In this document: one piece after another, positions 47,306 through 56,799 of the stretch
Position numbering within the stretch: position 1 is the stretch's first letter
How the letters are laid out: the number at the start of each line of letters is the position of its first letter
Source of the DNA: Coriobacteriales bacterium OH1046
GTDB taxonomy: Bacteria > Actinomycetota > Coriobacteriia > Coriobacteriales > Atopobiaceae
Assembly (NCBI GenBank): GCA_004010535.1
Contig: RQYE01000004.1
Location: forward strand, 124,001-188,000
Length of the DNA: 64,000 bases
Reading direction: 5' to 3'
Position numbers and translations under genes: made by a program
Notes under the pieces: generated by a model
Databases searched by the model: none
Told to the model about the DNA's origin: nothing
Seen by the model: only the letters and a program-made list of their open reading frames with translations

Positions 47306-47506
47306 GATGCCCTCCCGGTGTCGATAACCCCCTCCGCTTCTGGCAGAGCCCCTCCCAGCATAATCCCACCACGCGGCACGCGTTTCCATAAAACGGCGGC
47401 AGGATGTGGAAACGCGACGGAAAGCCGTGGAGCACTCGGATAGATGCCTCCGTCCCTTTTGCCCTATGCTTGTGCCATCCGGATTCGACACGGGAGGGAA
47501 ACGCAC

Positions 47507-48556
47507 ATGCCAACGATCAGCATCCCCTTTGGAACAACCCCCGACGGCAAGGATGTCCGCCTGTTCGTGCTCTCGAACAGAAACGGCATGTGCATGGCCG
47601 TCTCAGACCTCGGAGCCTGCATCACACGCCTCATCGTCCCCGACGCCCACGGCAACTTCCGCGACGTCGTCCTCGGCCTCGACGGGCCGGAAAGCTATAG
47701 CGACAATCCCGCCGACCTCGGCGCGACGGTGGGCCGCAACGCCAACCGCATCGGGCAGGCCCGCTTCATGCTCGACGGCACCGAATACCGGCTCGAGGCG
47801 AACGATCGCACGGCGAACCTCCATGCCGGGGGCGACTACTGGTTCCAACGGCTGTGGGAGGCAGAGGTGGATGAGGCGGGAGGCGCGGTGACGTTCCATC
47901 TCGATTCCCCCGATGGCGACCAGGGCTTCCCGGGTGCCGTGAGCGTCGATGTCACCTTCACGCTCACCGAGGACAACGCGGTCATCGTGGACTACGACGC
48001 CTACCCCAGCGCAAGGACCGTCATCAACATGACGCAGCACTCCTATTTCAACCTCAACGGGCACGCCTCCGGCACCATCCTCGACCACACGCTCCAGATC
48101 GACGCCGACTGCTTCACCGAGGTCGACTCCGAGCTCATCCCCACGGGGAGGATCCTTCCCGTGGATGGGACCATGCTGGATTTCCGCACTCCGCAGCGCA
48201 TCGGGAACGGGCTCGGCTCTCCGGACGGGCGCATCGGCGAGTTCGGCGGATACGATCACAACTTCTGCCTCTCGGCTAAAGCCGGTGCGGTCCGCCATGC
48301 CGCCACGCTCGAAGCCGATAGGAGCGGCGTCGTGCTCGAGGTCCTCACCGATCTTCCCGGCATCCAGATCTACACGGCCAATGCGCTCGACGAGGCGCGC
48401 GGCAAGGACGGCAAGGCCTACAGCGCACACGAGGGCATCTGCCTCGAGACGCAGTTCTATCCGGATGCCATCAACAAACCCGGCTGGTCCCAGCCGGTCT
48501 TCAGCCCGGAGAACCCCTACCGATCGCGCACCATCTTCAGGTTCACGACGCGGTAG
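47507..48556 (+). CDS. galM: Aldose 1-epimerase
   Basis: A 349-residue beta-sandwich enzyme from ATG 47507 (RBS GGGAGGG). Substrate-binding NRIGQARFMLDG is near residue 79, HAGG near 107, the catalytic His in NMTQHSYFNLNGH near 177, and the catalytic Glu in ICLETQFYPDA near 309. It interconverts alpha and beta anomers of hexoses so that kinases can act. It is transcribed alone. Confidence 0.93.
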   Translation: MPTISIPFGTTPDGKDVRLFVLSNRNGMCMAVSDLGACITRLIVPDAHGNFRDVVLGLDGPESYSDNPADLGATVGRNANRIGQARFMLDGTEYRLEANDRTANLHAGGDYWFQRLWEAEVDEAGGAVTFHLDSPDGDQGFPGAVSVDVTFTLTEDNAVIVDYDAYPSARTVINMTQHSYFNLNGHASGTILDHTLQIDADCFTEVDSELIPTGRILPVDGTMLDFRTPQRIGNGLGSPDGRIGEFGGYDHNFCLSAKAGAVRHAATLEADRSGVVLEVLTDLPGIQIYTANALDEARGKDGKAYSAHEGICLETQFYPDAINKPGWSQPVFSPENPYRSRTIFRFTTR

Positions 48557-48663
48557 CCCGGTCATGCGTCCGCGCAACCGATAGTTGCGCGATAGGTGGT
48601 GGCTTCATCGGCAATGAGCCTCTAGAATGATGCGTTGTCAAGGTCGGCGAGAGGAGATCTGAG

Positions 48664-49062
48664 ATGACGCTCGGTATGAGGCCTATGGAACTAGTGGTCA
48701 CACTCCTCATCAATGTTATTCCCCTTGCCGTGGTGCTCTACCTCCTCAAGCTGCTCGTGCGCTTCCTCAAGCTCTCCATCGGTGAGATGGAGGAACGCGC
48801 CCGCGTGCGCAAGGATAAGGAGCCCGAGGCTGCCGAGATGCGCCGGTCCCTCTCGCTGACGCTGCGCGAGCAGCGCGAGGCATGCGGTATGACGCAGGAG
48901 TTCGTCGCCCACTCGCTCGGCGTCTCCCGCCAAGCGGTCTCGAAGTGGGAGAACGGCTCGTCGGATCCGAGCACCACCAATTTCATCGCGCTCGCGGAAC
49001 TCTACGAGGTCGATCCCGCCGGGCTTATCAAGGGCATCGCGCAGGGCAAGAAGGATAGCTGA
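48664..49062 (+). CDS. Membrane-anchored XRE-family regulator
   Basis: A 132-residue protein. Residues 8-35 form one membrane helix (ELVVTLLINVIPLAVVLYLL). A charged linker follows, and then an XRE helix-turn-helix (MTQEFVAHSLGVSRQAVSKW, near 78-97, and ENGSSDPSTTNF). The order, membrane helix first and DNA-binding domain last, is the reverse of the common XRE-plus-membrane arrangement. It might sense membrane state or a partner. RBS is GAGAGGAG. Confidence 0.75.
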   Translation: MTLGMRPMELVVTLLINVIPLAVVLYLLKLLVRFLKLSIGEMEERARVRKDKEPEAAEMRRSLSLTLREQREACGMTQEFVAHSLGVSRQAVSKWENGSSDPSTTNFIALAELYEVDPAGLIKGIAQGKKDS

Positions 49063-49180
49063 GATTCCATCGGTTCTCACTGCTCGTCGGGGTACAGTGC
49101 GCCTCAACCGCCTCGCAACCCGCCTCTTGGATTATGATGAGAGGGCACGGAGACGCAACGCTGCGAAGAGGCGGTATCGC

Positions 49181-50518
49181 ATGGCACGTGAGAAGACCGA
49201 GCATCCAGCCGAGACGCCGTTGGGCGGAAGCACGTGGATCGTCATCGTGCTCCTTGCCCTCGTGGGCCAGATCGCGTGGGCCGTGGAGAACAACTTCTTC
49301 AACCTTTTCATACAGGATGCCTTCGGCGCCTCGCTCTCCGACGTGGCGCTCATGGTGAGCGCGTCGGCCTTCACCGCCACCGCCACCACGCTGCTCGTGG
49401 GCACCTGGTCGGACCGCGTGGGCCGCCGCAAGATCTTCGTCGTGGCGGGCACCCTCGTCTGGGGCCTCTCCATCTGCGCGTTCGCCGTGCTGCAGAGCGT
49501 CTCCGGCACGCTCGCCCGTAATGCCGCAGCGGCAGCGGCTCTCGGCATCTCGCTCACCATCGCCTTCGATTGCCTCATGACTTTCTTCGGCAGCCTCGCC
49601 AACGATGCCTGCTTCAACGCGTGGCTCACCGACATCACCGATGGCACCAATCGGGGCCGCGTAGAGGGCGTCAACAGCGCGATGCCCCTGCTCAGCATGC
49701 TCGTGGTCTTCGGCGGAGCGCTGTTTTTGATGATCGTGGGCGACGACGGAAGCGTCACCTACGACTACCCGCTCTTCTTCACGATCATCGGCGGTGTGGT
49801 CATCGCTACGGGGATCATCGCGGCGTTTTTCATGGACGAGTCGCACCCCGAGCCGCGTGTGGGCGGGAGATACCTCTCCGAGCTCGCCTACGGCTTCAAA
49901 CCCTCTTCCATGGACGAGAACCGCCTGCTCTACCTGGTGCTGTTCGGATACTGCGTGTTCGCGTGCGCCATGCAGGTGTTCATGCCGTACTACGTGCTGT
50001 ACCTGCGGCTCCCCTACATCCTAGGCGAGAGCTACGTGCTGGTCATGGCACCGTGCATCATCATCGCATCGGTCTTCACCATCTTCTACGGCAGGCTCGT
50101 CGACAAGCACGGCTTCTCGCGCTCGATCACCCTGCCGCTCGTGCTCTTCGTCGCCGGGTGCATCCTGCTCACGACTCTCACCAGCGCCCCCGCTGTCTTT
50201 ATCGGCAGCATGCTCATGCTCGCGGGGTACCTGGGTTCCGTGGCCTGCTTCAGCGCGGCCGTCCGCAACTGCACCCCGAACGACCATGTAGGTCTTTACC
50301 AGGGTATCCGCATTTTCAGCGTGGTGCTCGTGCCCATGCTCGTCGGCCCCTGGATAGGATCTGCGGTAAGCGCCTCGTCGGGCGTCGTGGGCTTCGGCGT
50401 GGTGGGAGACGGCTTCGCCCCCAGCTCGCTTATCTTCGCCGCAGGAGCGGCGGTATCTCTGCTCACGTTCATCGTGACCTGGCTCATCCGCCGGGAAGAG
50501 CGGAACGCGAACGCATAG
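49181..50518 (+). CDS. Major facilitator superfamily transporter
   Basis: A 445-residue protein with about twelve membrane segments, starting at ATG 49181 (a longer frame from 49097 lacks a better ribosome site). The loop GTWSDRVGRRKIF near residue 75 is the MFS signature between helices 2 and 3. The region NNFFNLFIQDAFG and the acidic linker DESHPEPRVGG resemble sugar or glycoside transporters of the GPH type. Substrate unknown. It is followed 27 bp later by a sugar acetyltransferase gene, so the two may work together. Confidence 0.8.
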   Translation: MAREKTEHPAETPLGGSTWIVIVLLALVGQIAWAVENNFFNLFIQDAFGASLSDVALMVSASAFTATATTLLVGTWSDRVGRRKIFVVAGTLVWGLSICAFAVLQSVSGTLARNAAAAAALGISLTIAFDCLMTFFGSLANDACFNAWLTDITDGTNRGRVEGVNSAMPLLSMLVVFGGALFLMIVGDDGSVTYDYPLFFTIIGGVVIATGIIAAFFMDESHPEPRVGGRYLSELAYGFKPSSMDENRLLYLVLFGYCVFACAMQVFMPYYVLYLRLPYILGESYVLVMAPCIIIASVFTIFYGRLVDKHGFSRSITLPLVLFVAGCILLTTLTSAPAVFIGSMLMLAGYLGSVACFSAAVRNCTPNDHVGLYQGIRIFSVVLVPMLVGPWIGSAVSASSGVVGFGVVGDGFAPSSLIFAAGAAVSLLTFIVTWLIRREERNANA

Positions 50519-50545
50519 GACCGATCTGATCAACCGGAGGACGCT

Positions 50546-51151
50546 ATGGACAACACCACGAACAAAGCCTCCCAGACCGAGCGCGAGCGCATGGCCGCCG
50601 GCCTGTGGTACGACGCAAATTTCGACGAGGAGCTGAGGGCGCTTCGCGAGGCGGCGAAGGACCTGGCTGCGGAGTTCAGCGCCACCCCGCTCGCACAGGC
50701 CGAGCGCCGCGACGATATCCTCCATCGGCTCATCGGCAGCATCGGCGACGGCTGCGAGATACTCCCGCCGCTCTACGTGGATTACGGCACCAACATCTCC
50801 ATAGGCCAGGGGACCTTCATCAATCACGGTGCCTACCTCATGGATTGCGCACCTATCGTCATCGGCGGCAGCTGTTTCATCGGCCCGTACTTCGGCGCCT
50901 ATACGGCGCAGCATCCGCTCGTGGCAGAACAGCGCAACACGGGGCTCGAACGCGCGCTGCCAATCACCATCGGCGATAACTGCTGGCTCGGCGCGAGTGT
51001 CACCATCATGCCCGGCGTGACGATCGGCGAGGGCTGCGTGATAGCAGCGGGCAGCTTGGTTACGCACGATATCCCCGCAGGCAGCATCGCCATGGGCTCC
51101 CCTGCCCGCGTGGTGCGCGCGATCACCGACGATGACCGCATAGAACGCTAG
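50546..51151 (+). CDS. Sugar O-acetyltransferase, maltose/galactoside type
   Basis: A 201-residue protein with the N-terminal Mac domain (RERMAAGLWYDANFDEEL) and a left-handed beta-helix of hexapeptide repeats from about 60. The catalytic His is in the segment AAYTAQHPLVAEQRN near 130, and WLGASVTIMPGVTIGEGCVI is typical of the coil. It acetylates sugars with acetyl-CoA, possibly to detoxify non-metabolised sugars. RBS is CCGGAGGA. Confidence 0.9.
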   Translation: MDNTTNKASQTERERMAAGLWYDANFDEELRALREAAKDLAAEFSATPLAQAERRDDILHRLIGSIGDGCEILPPLYVDYGTNISIGQGTFINHGAYLMDCAPIVIGGSCFIGPYFGAYTAQHPLVAEQRNTGLERALPITIGDNCWLGASVTIMPGVTIGEGCVIAAGSLVTHDIPAGSIAMGSPARVVRAITDDDRIER

Positions 51152-51256
51152 GATGGCTCCTGCCGGAGAGCAGACGGGAGGGGCGCTCTCAGACAGGAGC
51201 TCCCTATCTAGATGACCGGCGGCATCCTGCGGGAAACCTGATAACAGCCGGCTGCC

Positions 51257-52231
51257 TCAGCCAACCGTATCGACGGTATACTTCAAATCGGAACCGAACT
51301 GGTAGATCATCCGAGCATACATGGGACGTCCGAACCAATCCAATTCGATATCCGGTTGCTCTGGGTGCGCAAGGATGCGGTTTGCGGTATCGATCATGTA
51401 CTGCAGTGTTACAGGATGCAGATCGAATGTTCCGTGACCCGGGTAGACACCGCTCATCTTATCGCCCAGCCTTCCCAGCGCAGACTCAAGGCGATCGCGC
51501 ATCGATCTGATGGTGCAAAGTTCGGGATATCGCTCGCCCTCATCCAAGAGCGCGCTTGTCATGTCGCCGATGAAGAAGCATCCGGTCTGATGGTCGAAGA
51601 AACCGGATTGTCCTGCCGTATGTCCCGACAGATGCACCAGCTCTATCTCATAGCCTCGTCCAAGATCGAAGACATGCCCATCGGGCACTGCGACAACCTC
51701 ATACTCCTTGAAAGGCGGCATGTCGGAACGCCGATAACCAGAGCATGCCGGTCTCCCCTCCCTATCGAAGAGGAAGCTCGGCATATACCCTGGTGTCATC
51801 TGATCGCGCAATCCCTCGGCATCGTATTCGTTTATATGCACGCGCTCGAATTGGACATTGCCACCGATATGATCGACATGCTTGTGGGTATTTGCGCAGA
51901 CGACCTCCTTGCCGCCTGCCAAATGCTCGGCTAATCCACGCAAATCCCCAAGTCCGAAGGCCGTATCGACAAGAAGCGCCCTCTCCGGTCCCACGATGAG
52001 ATAGCTCCACACATCGCCACATCCGGCCATGATAGACGGGCTGAAGATGCACCAGGTGGCAGGGTTCCAGCGGTAGCTTTCCACGAAAGGATCGATATCC
52101 GGATAGAGTTCCTTGAGATCGCTATGCTCGCGGAGCACCTTCATGAAAGACCAGCGCGAAGGCTTCTCCTTCTCGGGTTTCGGGTTCACGATACCGAGCG
52201 CATTATCGATAGGCCTGGGATTCAAATCCAT
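51257..52231 (-). CDS. Metallo-beta-lactamase-fold hydrolase
   Basis: A 324-residue protein. The metal motif is NTHKHVDHIGGN near residue 115, and further metal ligands are in HLSGHTAGQSGFFD (near 205) and VYPGHGTFDL (near 280). The N-terminal 45 residues are an extra extension. The substrate could be a lactone, thioester or phosphate ester. It is the last gene of the mannose-family PTS operon, 23 bp after the Nif3-like gene, so a role in breakdown of the imported compound is likely but not shown. Confidence 0.85.
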   Translation of the reverse strand: MDLNPRPIDNALGIVNPKPEKEKPSRWSFMKVLREHSDLKELYPDIDPFVESYRWNPATWCIFSPSIMAGCGDVWSYLIVGPERALLVDTAFGLGDLRGLAEHLAGGKEVVCANTHKHVDHIGGNVQFERVHINEYDAEGLRDQMTPGYMPSFLFDREGRPACSGYRRSDMPPFKEYEVVAVPDGHVFDLGRGYEIELVHLSGHTAGQSGFFDHQTGCFFIGDMTSALLDEGERYPELCTIRSMRDRLESALGRLGDKMSGVYPGHGTFDLHPVTLQYMIDTANRILAHPEQPDIELDWFGRPMYARMIYQFGSDLKYTVDTVG

Positions 52232-52254
52232 GGCAATCCATCCTTCCAGCCGTG

Positions 52255-53115
52255 CTATGCAATCACATAGTGGTACGGGTCTTCCTGCGGCAGGAACGTG
52301 CAGGGAATCTCATCGGTGCCGAGCGCTTGGGAAATCCAGTGCGCCATATACTCCATGCCGGGTTCCTCCATATTGAAGTGGCCGATGGTGATGGCGGCCT
52401 TGCCTTGGCCGAGCTGGGCCGCGTCGCGGATGTACTCGCAGGTGGTGAAATCGGTGGTCTCCATGCAGAGGAGGCAGTCCACATCGTACTCGTCCACGTA
52501 ACGCGTCTCCGAATCATCGTTCGGACCTATCAGATGCAGGGGGATATGCACGCGGCGCACGCGTGCTCCGGGATCGCCGACGATACGCGTTCCCCGCAGT
52601 CCGAGCCTCTCTATGAGATAGCGGGCCAGCTCCTCCGCACTCGTCTCGGGAATCTCGAAATCCATGGGATTCGACATATCGCCGACGCGGCAGTCGAGCC
52701 ATCCGAGCTTCCACGCAAGTCCGTAGAAGATGCCATCCACCATGGCGCCATCGGTATCGATGGGCACCTTGGAGTGGATGAAATCATGGTCGCGCCAGAC
52801 GGCACCGCCCCATTCATCGAGCACGGCTTTCTTCGCTTGGAAGGTCTTATTGAAAGCAAGCCAACCCTGACGATCCCCATGGTTCCAGAAAAGCGCTTCG
52901 TGACTGACGATAAGATTTGCCCCGAGCGTCTGCGCTGCACGGATAATCTTGGCAGAAGGCCAGATACAGGTCACGATGCCGGTGCACTCCCTATCGACGC
53001 TGCCATAGAGCACGTGATCGCGTGTACGAATCGAGTCGATGGGTTCGGCGTTCCCGAACATATCGATTCCTCCGCAGAACGATTTGCTTTTCCGGATTAC
53101 TTCGCTAATCAGCAT
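52255..53115 (-). CDS. Nif3-like dinuclear metal centre protein
   Basis: A 286-residue protein from ATG 53115 (AAAGGA upstream). GIVTCIWPSAKIIRAAQTLG and NLIVSHEALFWNHGD near residues 52-85 match the Nif3 core, where His and Asp bind two metals. The C-terminal ITIGHFNMEEPGMEYMA near 249 has the second metal-binding His/Glu. The biochemical role of Nif3 proteins is not settled (possibly a GTP cyclohydrolase I-like fold). Its place in a PTS operon suggests a catabolic job here. Confidence 0.75.
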   Translation of the reverse strand: MLISEVIRKSKSFCGGIDMFGNAEPIDSIRTRDHVLYGSVDRECTGIVTCIWPSAKIIRAAQTLGANLIVSHEALFWNHGDRQGWLAFNKTFQAKKAVLDEWGGAVWRDHDFIHSKVPIDTDGAMVDGIFYGLAWKLGWLDCRVGDMSNPMDFEIPETSAEELARYLIERLGLRGTRIVGDPGARVRRVHIPLHLIGPNDDSETRYVDEYDVDCLLCMETTDFTTCEYIRDAAQLGQGKAAITIGHFNMEEPGMEYMAHWISQALGTDEIPCTFLPQEDPYHYVIA

Positions 53116-53193
53116 GGTTTCATTCCTTTCGGATATCCGCGCTCCCGGTTTTCCGATCGCTCGCCAAGAGGCTTGCCTTGGAGCTGCTGCCAA

Positions 53194-54015
53194 TCAGACA
53201 AGGCCCAGCCTGCTCATCGCTACCACAAGGCCATCCTGCGATGCGGGAAGCGTAACATAGCTTGCCTCCTCTCGAACCCGTGCAGATGCCTGTCCCATCG
53301 CAACGGAAACATCCGCCACCCCGAAGATGGAGAGATCGTTTTCGAAGTCGCCGAACGCATAGACGCAGGCCGGGGCATGCCCTTCGCGACGGGTAAGCTC
53401 ATCGATCAGAACACGGGCTCCAGAACCTTTCCCCATGCCATGCGGCACAAGTTCATGCGCTCCCTCCCCCACGTCATAGTAGGCGAGCTCATGGCGGAGC
53501 AGCCCGCTCGAACGGTACGCATGCAGACTCTCATCCATGAAATCGACCTTCGAAAAACGGAGTGTGAGATTGTACAGGAGCATCTCCTCGAGACTGCGCG
53601 CGACCGCACCCCGCCATTCGGAAGGAGCGTCGCCAACCGGACAGAGTCCTACGCAGCACACATCCGACTGGAAGAGGCAGCGCATGCCAACCCGGCACAT
53701 CTCATCGACCATACGCACGACAAGATCGCTGGGGATCGCTTCGTCGAGCAAAATATCCCCATCGAGAACAACCCGAAGACCATCGAGGGCGACTATGCCC
53801 CTGAACGGAAGCGATTGGATTGTCTCGCCGAGCAAGCTAACCGCCCGGCCGCTTGAGACGATTGCAACTCCTCCCGATGAGACGAATGAATTGATGGCAT
53901 TGCAAACCGCAGGAGTAGGAATATCGGTCGGAATACCATCATCCCTAAAGGTCATCGTTCCATCGACGTCGAAGAATGCTATGACAGGCCCAAGGGGATC
54001 GCGTTCGCTACTCAT
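53194..54015 (-). CDS. HAD-superfamily phosphatase of the PTS operon
   Basis: A 273-residue Cof-type protein. Motif I is FFDVDGTMTF near residue 15 and motif IV FGDFENDLSIFG near 222. It probably dephosphorylates a sugar phosphate made by the PTS. Start chosen at ATG 54015, which overlaps the EIIA stop by 8 bp (ATGAGTAG). Two further in-frame ATG codons (54024, 54036) are possible. Confidence 0.82.
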   Translation of the reverse strand: MSSERDPLGPVIAFFDVDGTMTFRDDGIPTDIPTPAVCNAINSFVSSGGVAIVSSGRAVSLLGETIQSLPFRGIVALDGLRVVLDGDILLDEAIPSDLVVRMVDEMCRVGMRCLFQSDVCCVGLCPVGDAPSEWRGAVARSLEEMLLYNLTLRFSKVDFMDESLHAYRSSGLLRHELAYYDVGEGAHELVPHGMGKGSGARVLIDELTRREGHAPACVYAFGDFENDLSIFGVADVSVAMGQASARVREEASYVTLPASQDGLVVAMSRLGLV

Positions 54016-54409
54016 CTTCCTCATCGATATCCACACGAGCGGTGTTCATAAGGCGCATGGATTGTCGCGCCGTTCCAATAGCATTTTCGATATCTTTTAC
54101 CGTGAGAGGTTCTTCGGCAAGCGCAAGCTCGAGCGCAAGCGCCACATTAGCCCCCGCAACAAGAAATACGCGTTCTCCCATATACGGAGCGAATGCCTGA
54201 TTGACGCTGCCCTGCAGGATATCGGTGAGCACAAGAACCTCATCTTCGGAGTCGTATCCTGCGAACAGCTCTGCGACCTGACGATCAAGCGGCGTTTCGC
54301 CAACATAGGCACATATGACATCAATGCCTTTGATGTTGCCGATGTAGTCCATGGTATCCGCGAGTCCCGCTGCGAACCGGTGGTGGGAGGCGATAATGAT
54401 GTGTCTCAA
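54008..54409 (-). CDS. PTS mannose-family EIIA component
   Basis: A 133-residue protein starting at TTG 54409 (GGAGGAACGAC upstream). The start MRHIIIASHHRFAAGL carries the active-site His (H9 or H10) in the EIIA-Man position. DEVLVLTDILQGSVNQAF near 56 is typical. It receives phosphate from HPr and hands it to EIIB. It is separated from EIID by 150 bp that contain a strong hairpin. Confidence 0.88.
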   Translation of the reverse strand: MRHIIIASHHRFAAGLADTMDYIGNIKGIDVICAYVGETPLDRQVAELFAGYDSEDEVLVLTDILQGSVNQAFAPYMGERVFLVAGANVALALELALAEEPLTVKDIENAIGTARQSMRLMNTARVDIDEEDE

Positions 54410-54515
54410 GTCGTTCCTCCAGTTCCTGTCCAGCGTTTTACCGAGGCCGGACCTACGTGGATCATCTTACGGGCAAACGCCTTGCAGCAACCATCATCCA
54501 TAAGGTTGTGCAGAC

Positions 54516-54547
54516 GGGCGGCGGACAGGGACCTCCTTCCGCCGCCC
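54516..54547 (-). terminator. Strong hairpin between EIID and EIIA genes
   Basis: GGGCGGCGGA / TCCGCCGCCC, a perfect 10-bp GC stem with a 12-base loop. No T-run follows on the minus strand, so it may stabilise the upstream RNA or reduce read-through into the EIIA-HAD-Nif3-MBL part, rather than terminate fully. Confidence 0.6.
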
Positions 54548-54560
54548 TGGCAGAGACGAT

Positions 54561-55445
54561 TTACCCGAGTATCCCGAAGGCCGCGCAGACACAGCTCACG
54601 ACGATGATACCCAGGATGATCATGCTCAGGTTGACGCCTTTCTTGATAAGGCGGTATACGAGCACGGTCACGAGGATACCAAGGATATTCGGGAAGATCA
54701 GATCGAGCACGCCCTCCTGGACGGGAAGGGCTATCTCACCGTACTGGAAGGTAAGCGGGGTATGCAGCTTCACGGTATTGTAGATGAGCGATCCGACGAC
54801 GGTGACGCCGAGGATGGAGGCTGCATCGGTGAGAACCGAGATCTTATCCGCCATCGAGGTGATGACCGAGACGCCTGCATTGTAGCCCTGATTGTAATTC
54901 TGGAGACGCCAGACGAGCAGGCCTGCCCAGATCAGGAGCCACAACAGGATGCCCACAGGACTCCCCTCCATAGCCATATAGCCGGCGATGGAACCGAGGA
55001 TCGTCATAGGCAGAATCCAGATGAAGACGTCCCCGATGCCGGAAACCGGCCCCATAAGGCCGATCTTGAGGTCGTTCTCGGCCTGTTGGCCCGCCTCGTG
55101 ACCCGCATCCTCGATGGCGAGACCGGCGCCGAGGATAAGGCCGCTCACGGGAGGGGTGGCATTGAAGACGCAGTCGAGCTGGTTGAGCATGGCCTTGTTG
55201 AAGCCCGCGCGATCGCCACCATAGATCTTGCGCAGCGCATAATAGGCGGCGAAGGCAGCACAAGGAGCGTTTTGCGTGGCGTAGGAATAGGAGACGGTAT
55301 CCATCAACCACATGCGGCGGGAGCAGACGTCGAGATCTTCCTTGGTGAGGACGGGATCGTAGGAGCCATCGGCCTTCGGGGTCGGGAGCGGCTCTTCAAA
55401 TCCGTCAACCGAGATGTTCGCAGGCTTGAAGAATCCATTACTCAT
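54561..55445 (-). CDS. PTS mannose-family EIID component
   Basis: A 294-residue membrane protein from ATG 55445 (AGGAGGTGAA upstream). It has the EIID features KAMLNQLDCVFNATPPVSG, GLMGPVSGIGDVFIWIL and a C-terminal membrane segment. With EIIC it forms the translocation channel. The start overlaps the EIIC stop by 8 bp. Confidence 0.92.
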   Translation of the reverse strand: MSNGFFKPANISVDGFEEPLPTPKADGSYDPVLTKEDLDVCSRRMWLMDTVSYSYATQNAPCAAFAAYYALRKIYGGDRAGFNKAMLNQLDCVFNATPPVSGLILGAGLAIEDAGHEAGQQAENDLKIGLMGPVSGIGDVFIWILPMTILGSIAGYMAMEGSPVGILLWLLIWAGLLVWRLQNYNQGYNAGVSVITSMADKISVLTDAASILGVTVVGSLIYNTVKLHTPLTFQYGEIALPVQEGVLDLIFPNILGILVTVLVYRLIKKGVNLSMIILGIIVVSCVCAAFGILG

Positions 55446-56241
55446 CTTCGAGTTCACCTCCTGAGATCTGGGCTGCGTCGCCGGCAACAGAAGGAGCGGC
55501 GGAGAGGCCCTGGGTATGCAGCTTGAAGTACTCGACGGCGATCATACCGGCGAGAAGGGCGATGGGAAGGACGGTGAGGCCGAGGTACGCCGCAGCCACA
55601 TAGCCGATGATGGCAAACGGCCAGGACTTCTTGAGGGGCATGAACGTGAGGAGCATCGCGAAACCGGTAACGGGCAGGATGCCGGCGGCAACGGAGAGGC
55701 CTTGGGTGAACCATGCGGGCATGATGGCAAGGATGGCCTCGACGGCGGTCTGGCCGAAGAAGATCACGATGGCCATCGGAAGCGCGCCCTGGAGGAACAG
55801 GTAGATATGCGATAGGAAGAAGGAGCGCAACATTGCAGGATAGTTCTCTTTCTCGCAGAAGCTGCGGATGGTCTTGAAGACCCATGAGTTGTAGATCTTG
55901 AAGATCACGTCGAGCTGGACGTAGAGCATGGCCACTGCGACGCCCACGGTAAGGCCGACCGAGATGTCGCCATTGCCCGTGGCGATGGCCAGCACGGTAG
56001 CGGTCATGCCGGCCATGCCGTAGTCGGGAGCGGAAGAACCACCGAGACCGGCGGCACCCATGGACATGAGCTGGATGGTACCGCCCACGACAAGACCGGT
56101 GTAGGCATCGCCGAGGATGATGCCGACAAGCCAGCACATGAGAGCGTGCATGAACGGGAAGAGCTGCGTTGAGTACATGTCGGCAGCGCGGATGCCGGCA
56201 AGGATGATGATCAATACCGCTTGGATGGCATTGATTTCCAT
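55438..56241 (-). CDS. PTS mannose-family EIIC component
   Basis: A 267-residue membrane protein with several hydrophobic segments. It contains GGTIQLMSMGAAGLGGSSAP near residue 54, typical of the Man-family IIC, and an acidic C-terminal tail. It binds and moves the sugar together with EIID. RBS is AGAAAGGTGG. Confidence 0.92.
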   Translation of the reverse strand: MEINAIQAVLIIILAGIRAADMYSTQLFPFMHALMCWLVGIILGDAYTGLVVGGTIQLMSMGAAGLGGSSAPDYGMAGMTATVLAIATGNGDISVGLTVGVAVAMLYVQLDVIFKIYNSWVFKTIRSFCEKENYPAMLRSFFLSHIYLFLQGALPMAIVIFFGQTAVEAILAIMPAWFTQGLSVAAGILPVTGFAMLLTFMPLKKSWPFAIIGYVAAAYLGLTVLPIALLAGMIAVEYFKLHTQGLSAAPSVAGDAAQISGGELEDE

Positions 56242-56259
56242 GTCTCGACCACCTTTCTT

Positions 56260-56748
56260 CTAGGTTGTGATGAACTGGGAGATGGGGACGGGGGTATCCG
56301 TTGTCATGTAGCGGACCTCGATGTCTGTCCCCGACTTAGCGATAGCCCGGTAGATGGGAATCTCCTCCGTCTTGATGAAGGCGCGTCTGCCAGCCTGCAC
56401 GCCATCTGCCCCGCCTGCAGGAAGCTCGGTCAGGCCCAGCGTGATGGTGGGGATCTCCTGACCGAGTTCGATGAGGTCGAGGAAGGTCTGCGGATCACGG
56501 GCGATGACGAAGACCGAATGGCCATCGTACTTACCGGCCTTGAAGTTCTCGTAAGCCGTTTCGTGCGTGATGATCGAGAGCGCCTGCCCGGCAGGCTTGC
56601 TCATCCTCATGGCGCTTTTACGGATCTCGTCATCGGCCGTGGCGTCATCGATGATCATGGTGCGCTGGGCTGCGATCGTCGGACACCAATAGCCCTGAAC
56701 GATGCCGTGTAGCAGACGATAGTCGATTCTCCCTGCCTTGATGCTCAT
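56260..56748 (-). CDS. PTS mannose-family EIIB component
   Basis: A 162-residue protein with the active His in RIDYRLLHGIVQGYW near residue 14. It receives phosphate from EIIA and gives it to the sugar. FIKTEEIPIYRAIAKSG is typical of the C-terminal half. RBS is AGAAGGAG. It is the first enzyme gene after the regulator, 51 bp downstream of it. Confidence 0.93.
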   Translation of the reverse strand: MSIKAGRIDYRLLHGIVQGYWCPTIAAQRTMIIDDATADDEIRKSAMRMSKPAGQALSIITHETAYENFKAGKYDGHSVFVIARDPQTFLDLIELGQEIPTITLGLTELPAGGADGVQAGRRAFIKTEEIPIYRAIAKSGTDIEVRYMTTDTPVPISQFITT

Positions 56749-56799
56749 GCTTCTTCTCCTTTCTCATATCCGATGCGATCGTATTCTGCGGCGGCCCTC

